NCBI GenBank assembly: GCA_044370475.1
Contig: JBILVK010000005.1
Location: 1-64,000 of the forward strand
Origin: B1 sp044370475
Lineage (GTDB): Bacteria > Bacteroidota > Bacteroidia > UKL13-3
Length of the DNA stretch: 64,000 nucleotides
Direction of reading: 5' to 3'
Made by a program: the position numbers and the translations under genes. The notes under the pieces are model-generated. The model saw only the letters and a list, made by a program, of their open reading frames with translations, ran no database searches and was not told the origin of the DNA. Below, in pieces: positions 61,504 to 64,000 of this stretch (positions within the stretch are counted from its first letter, which is position 1; every line of letters starts with the position of its first letter).

Positions 61504-64000
61504 ATGGAAACAAAATTGTACCTAAAGGGCCTCATGTTACCCTTCTTAGCATTGACCCTGAAATTTTCATTGGCTCAAACAGTGGTAAACATTCCAGATG
61601 TGGAAGATGTTTGGGGCGGACGAATTAATGCCATGGCAGGTTATTCTAAAACTAGCGACACCAGCGGCATCTACATTGCTACCGAAAGTGCCAATTCTCT
61701 CTTCTACACCAGCATTTACAATCCAGTTGGTGCCGGATTTACTTTTGGAAGATTTAGGGTTTTGCCAACTGCCAATTCTGAAGCAAACCTAGGTGGTGGC
61801 ATTAGTCAAATGGCCGTGCACGCAGCCTCTGGTAAACTGTTCTTTATCAATAATGGACTTTACAGTACCTCTCCAACAGAAAGTTCATTAACCTTAATTG
61901 ATAACGGTAATTTTTCTACCGTTAAAATCAAGGACTCCATTCTGATGTATGTGGAGGGCATACAATTGCATTGGGGTAAAATTAGCAGTGCAGGTATATA
62001 TACCGCAGATGCAGCTTCACCCATTTCACTGGGCTCTGCGCCATCTTGGCCAGTTGTTATTGATGTAAACCCTAAAACAAATTATGTCTACATTTCCTTT
62101 TTAGGCACCTCGCCAAGCATCAAATTATCCAGCAATTATTTCTATGCTTTAGGTTCTGGAACAACATTTTCTAGCTTAACAATGGGCTCCATTCCTGCAA
62201 GCACAACATACTCTGGCTTTGGTATTAGTCCTTCTGGGAGGTTGTTTTTAGGCGGACAATTATCCGTTGGTTATAATACCTATAAAGCTTTTAGATATTC
62301 GGATGATGGAAGCACTTGGACCCACGTTTCTACCCTAGTTTCTGGAGTAACGGGAACCAGCATTTCATTCTCTGGAACAGAATATACTTACCGAACCTAT
62401 TTTGCTAAATGCTATTCTACAGACCAAGGAAACAATTGGCTTGAGTTTGGCAATTCAAGCTACCAAACCCATCCAAATGATGGTTCTGTTCTGTCTGATC
62501 CAAACGATAGCATGACCGTTTATATGACCTCCGATCAAGGCATAGCCTATTCTGTAAATGGAGGCTCTGCGATGCATGAAATGGATAGAGGTGTTGAGGC
62601 TGTGCAGGTAAATGATATTAGCATGACCACAGATAAAAATACCGCATGGATTGCCTCAAAAGCAGGTGTAAGAAAGGTAAGCAATTATACCTCAACAAAG
62701 GATTGGTCAAGGGCCAAATTTCCCAATGGAGATGGCTCTCCTTACTACAGTGCAGAAATGAAAACGGGAGATACAAATACTGTTTATGTGGGAAATGTAA
62801 GGGTCTATAAAACAACCGATGGTGGTAATAATTGGTCACAAAAGTTTACCCCAGAAAATGCACCCTACAGTTGGCCGCAAGTTGCCATAAGGGTTGAAGC
62901 AATTGAGGTTTGCCAGTGGAACACTAATATCGTTATGGCTGGGTACTATGTGCAAGATTCTACCAAAGGTGGACTATTCTATTCACTAGATGGAGGAAAC
63001 ACTTGGTCGCAACAATACTTATATGCCTCTTCTGGATACTACGATGTAGATGTATGGGATATCATTTTTAATATTGAAGGAACAGATACTATTGCCTATG
63101 TAGGTGTGGAGTACGACTTAGCTTATCCTACTGGAAGAAGTGTGTACAAACTCGTAAAATCTGGAAGCAGTTGGACAGTTAGCCAGGATATGAATGCGGG
63201 CACAACCAGCACCGGGTCTCTTATTGTTGCCACCATAAGAGATTTATATAAAAACGAAACTGGCGATACCATTTATGCTTGTGGTACCGATGCAGGCGTT
63301 AACCACCCCATTGCTTATTACAAACCTTTGGCTAGCACCGGCAAATGGACTCCCCTTCCGACTTCTGGTTTTCCAATGTCAACGGGCGATCAAGGGTATG
63401 CCATAACCCAAGGAGTGGATACCATTTATGTTGCTGTTGAAAATGAGGTGTACTATTTACCTTCTTTCAGCTCTTCTTGGAGCTTGGGTTACAGCTACCC
63501 GGAAGGAACAGAAATTAATTTTCTATACTATGATGAACTATTGGTTGGCACAGAATCTGGTTTATACGGACATAGGACCTTTGAAGCACAACCCACCACA
63601 TTGGCTTTAACGGTTTTCTTTGAAGGCATGTACAGTGCACCACAAACCATGACAGCTGCTCCCTATAATAGCAATCCATCTTTATCTAGTTCCATTGCAG
63701 ATACCATTATAGTTGAATTGCATGCTGCTACCACACCTTTTGCTGCGGTAGATACTGTAGTTGCTTTATTAAGAACAAATGGAACTGTTGATTTAAGTTT
63801 TGATGCTTCAACTGCAGGAAACTCTTATTATTTGGTTGTAAAACACAGAAACTCTATAGAGACTTGGAGTGCTAATACAATTACAATAGGGACCAACCTA
63901 ACTTATGATTTTAGTACAGCTGCTAATAAAGCTTATGGCAGTAATCTAAAAAATATTGGCTCTGGAGTGTATGTAATTTATACAGGAGATATAAACCAAG
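61504..64000 (+). CDS. BNR/propeller-type secreted surface protein, C-terminus beyond the window
   Basis: Open from ATG 61504 to the right edge, 832 codons without a stop. Signal peptide 'YLKGLMLPFLALTLKFSLAQ' (cleavage near residue 25). Residues about 30-700 are sialidase/sortilin-like Asp-box repeats ('YSTDQGNNWLEF', 'YKTTDGGNNWSQKF', 'YSLDGGNTWSQQY', 'YSDDGSTWTHV'), forming one or two propellers. From about 700 the segment 'LTVFFEGMYSAPQTMT' through 'YYLVVKHRNSIETWS' and 'YVIYTGDINQ' matches a C-terminal module common in large Bacteroidota surface proteins before a dockerin-like or T9SS domain. Ligand unknown. Confidence 0.88.
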   Translation, partial: METKLYLKGLMLPFLALTLKFSLAQTVVNIPDVEDVWGGRINAMAGYSKTSDTSGIYIATESANSLFYTSIYNPVGAGFTFGRFRVLPTANSEANLGGGISQMAVHAASGKLFFINNGLYSTSPTESSLTLIDNGNFSTVKIKDSILMYVEGIQLHWGKISSAGIYTADAASPISLGSAPSWPVVIDVNPKTNYVYISFLGTSPSIKLSSNYFYALGSGTTFSSLTMGSIPASTTYSGFGISPSGRLFLGGQLSVGYNTYKAFRYSDDGSTWTHVSTLVSGVTGTSISFSGTEYTYRTYFAKCYSTDQGNNWLEFGNSSYQTHPNDGSVLSDPNDSMTVYMTSDQGIAYSVNGGSAMHEMDRGVEAVQVNDISMTTDKNTAWIASKAGVRKVSNYTSTKDWSRAKFPNGDGSPYYSAEMKTGDTNTVYVGNVRVYKTTDGGNNWSQKFTPENAPYSWPQVAIRVEAIEVCQWNTNIVMAGYYVQDSTKGGLFYSLDGGNTWSQQYLYASSGYYDVDVWDIIFNIEGTDTIAYVGVEYDLAYPTGRSVYKLVKSGSSWTVSQDMNAGTTSTGSLIVATIRDLYKNETGDTIYACGTDAGVNHPIAYYKPLASTGKWTPLPTSGFPMSTGDQGYAITQGVDTIYVAVENEVYYLPSFSSSWSLGYSYPEGTEINFLYYDELLVGTESGLYGHRTFEAQPTTLALTVFFEGMYSAPQTMTAAPYNSNPSLSSSIADTIIVELHAATTPFAAVDTVVALLRTNGTVDLSFDASTAGNSYYLVVKHRNSIETWSANTITIGTNLTYDFSTAANKAYGSNLKNIGSGVYVIYTGDINQ

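Overview
The window is a chromosomal segment of a Bacteroidota bacterium with low GC content. Four features support this: outer-membrane and secreted proteins ending in type IX secretion (T9SS) sorting domains, SprB-like 'TVNPLPTA' repeats, TTTG-N19/20-TAnnTTTG promoters, and a clustered glycan-degradation operon. The genus cannot be fixed from sequence alone. A pyruvate:ferredoxin oxidoreductase suggests anaerobic or microaerobic capacity.

Layout. 1-8303 (minus) is the N-terminal part of a giant modular surface protein, still open at the left edge, preceded by a small secreted protein. 9138-12689 (minus) is NifJ. 12889-17732 (minus) is a run of small envelope and housekeeping genes: lipoproteins, a DHFR-like reductase, a hotdog thioesterase, a GNAT and a VF530 protein. 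17753-22161 (plus) holds a HupE/UreJ protein, an M1 peptidase and a rhodanese/thioredoxin group. 22281-24280 is a decayed island: remnants of a type IIG restriction-modification gene and two broken BRO-family genes, flanked by about 155-bp direct repeats that copy the 3' end and terminator of the preceding gene. 24475-25199 is an unknown two-gene pair. 25493-34650 has release factor 3, a UbiB-kinase operon, an EF-hand membrane protein and HrpB helicase. 34766-37957 is an SBBP-repeat T9SS protein.

38533-49729 (minus) is a seven-gene operon for a beta-glucan, probably laminarin-like: two outer-membrane barrels, two glycan-binding lipoproteins, GH3, GH16 and a GH-A-clan hydrolase. It has no SusC/SusD pair. 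A divergent propeller/Y_Y_Y/HTH membrane regulator starts at 49919, and a large cysteine-rich T9SS glucan-binding-like protein follows at 52874-55627. The right end has a tRNA-Phe, an intact IS21-family element (56306-58894), a TPR/LuxR-type membrane regulator, and the open N-terminal part of a BNR/propeller surface protein.

The most unusual signal is not a gene. A degenerate 10-bp palindrome, GGTYYRRACC (dominant form TTGGTTCAGACCGAAA), occurs at least 21 times where about 0.6 is expected by chance. It lies in all reading frames, on both strands and in intergenic DNA, and was not found in the IS element or the decayed island. It behaves like a lineage-specific highly iterated palindrome of unknown function.
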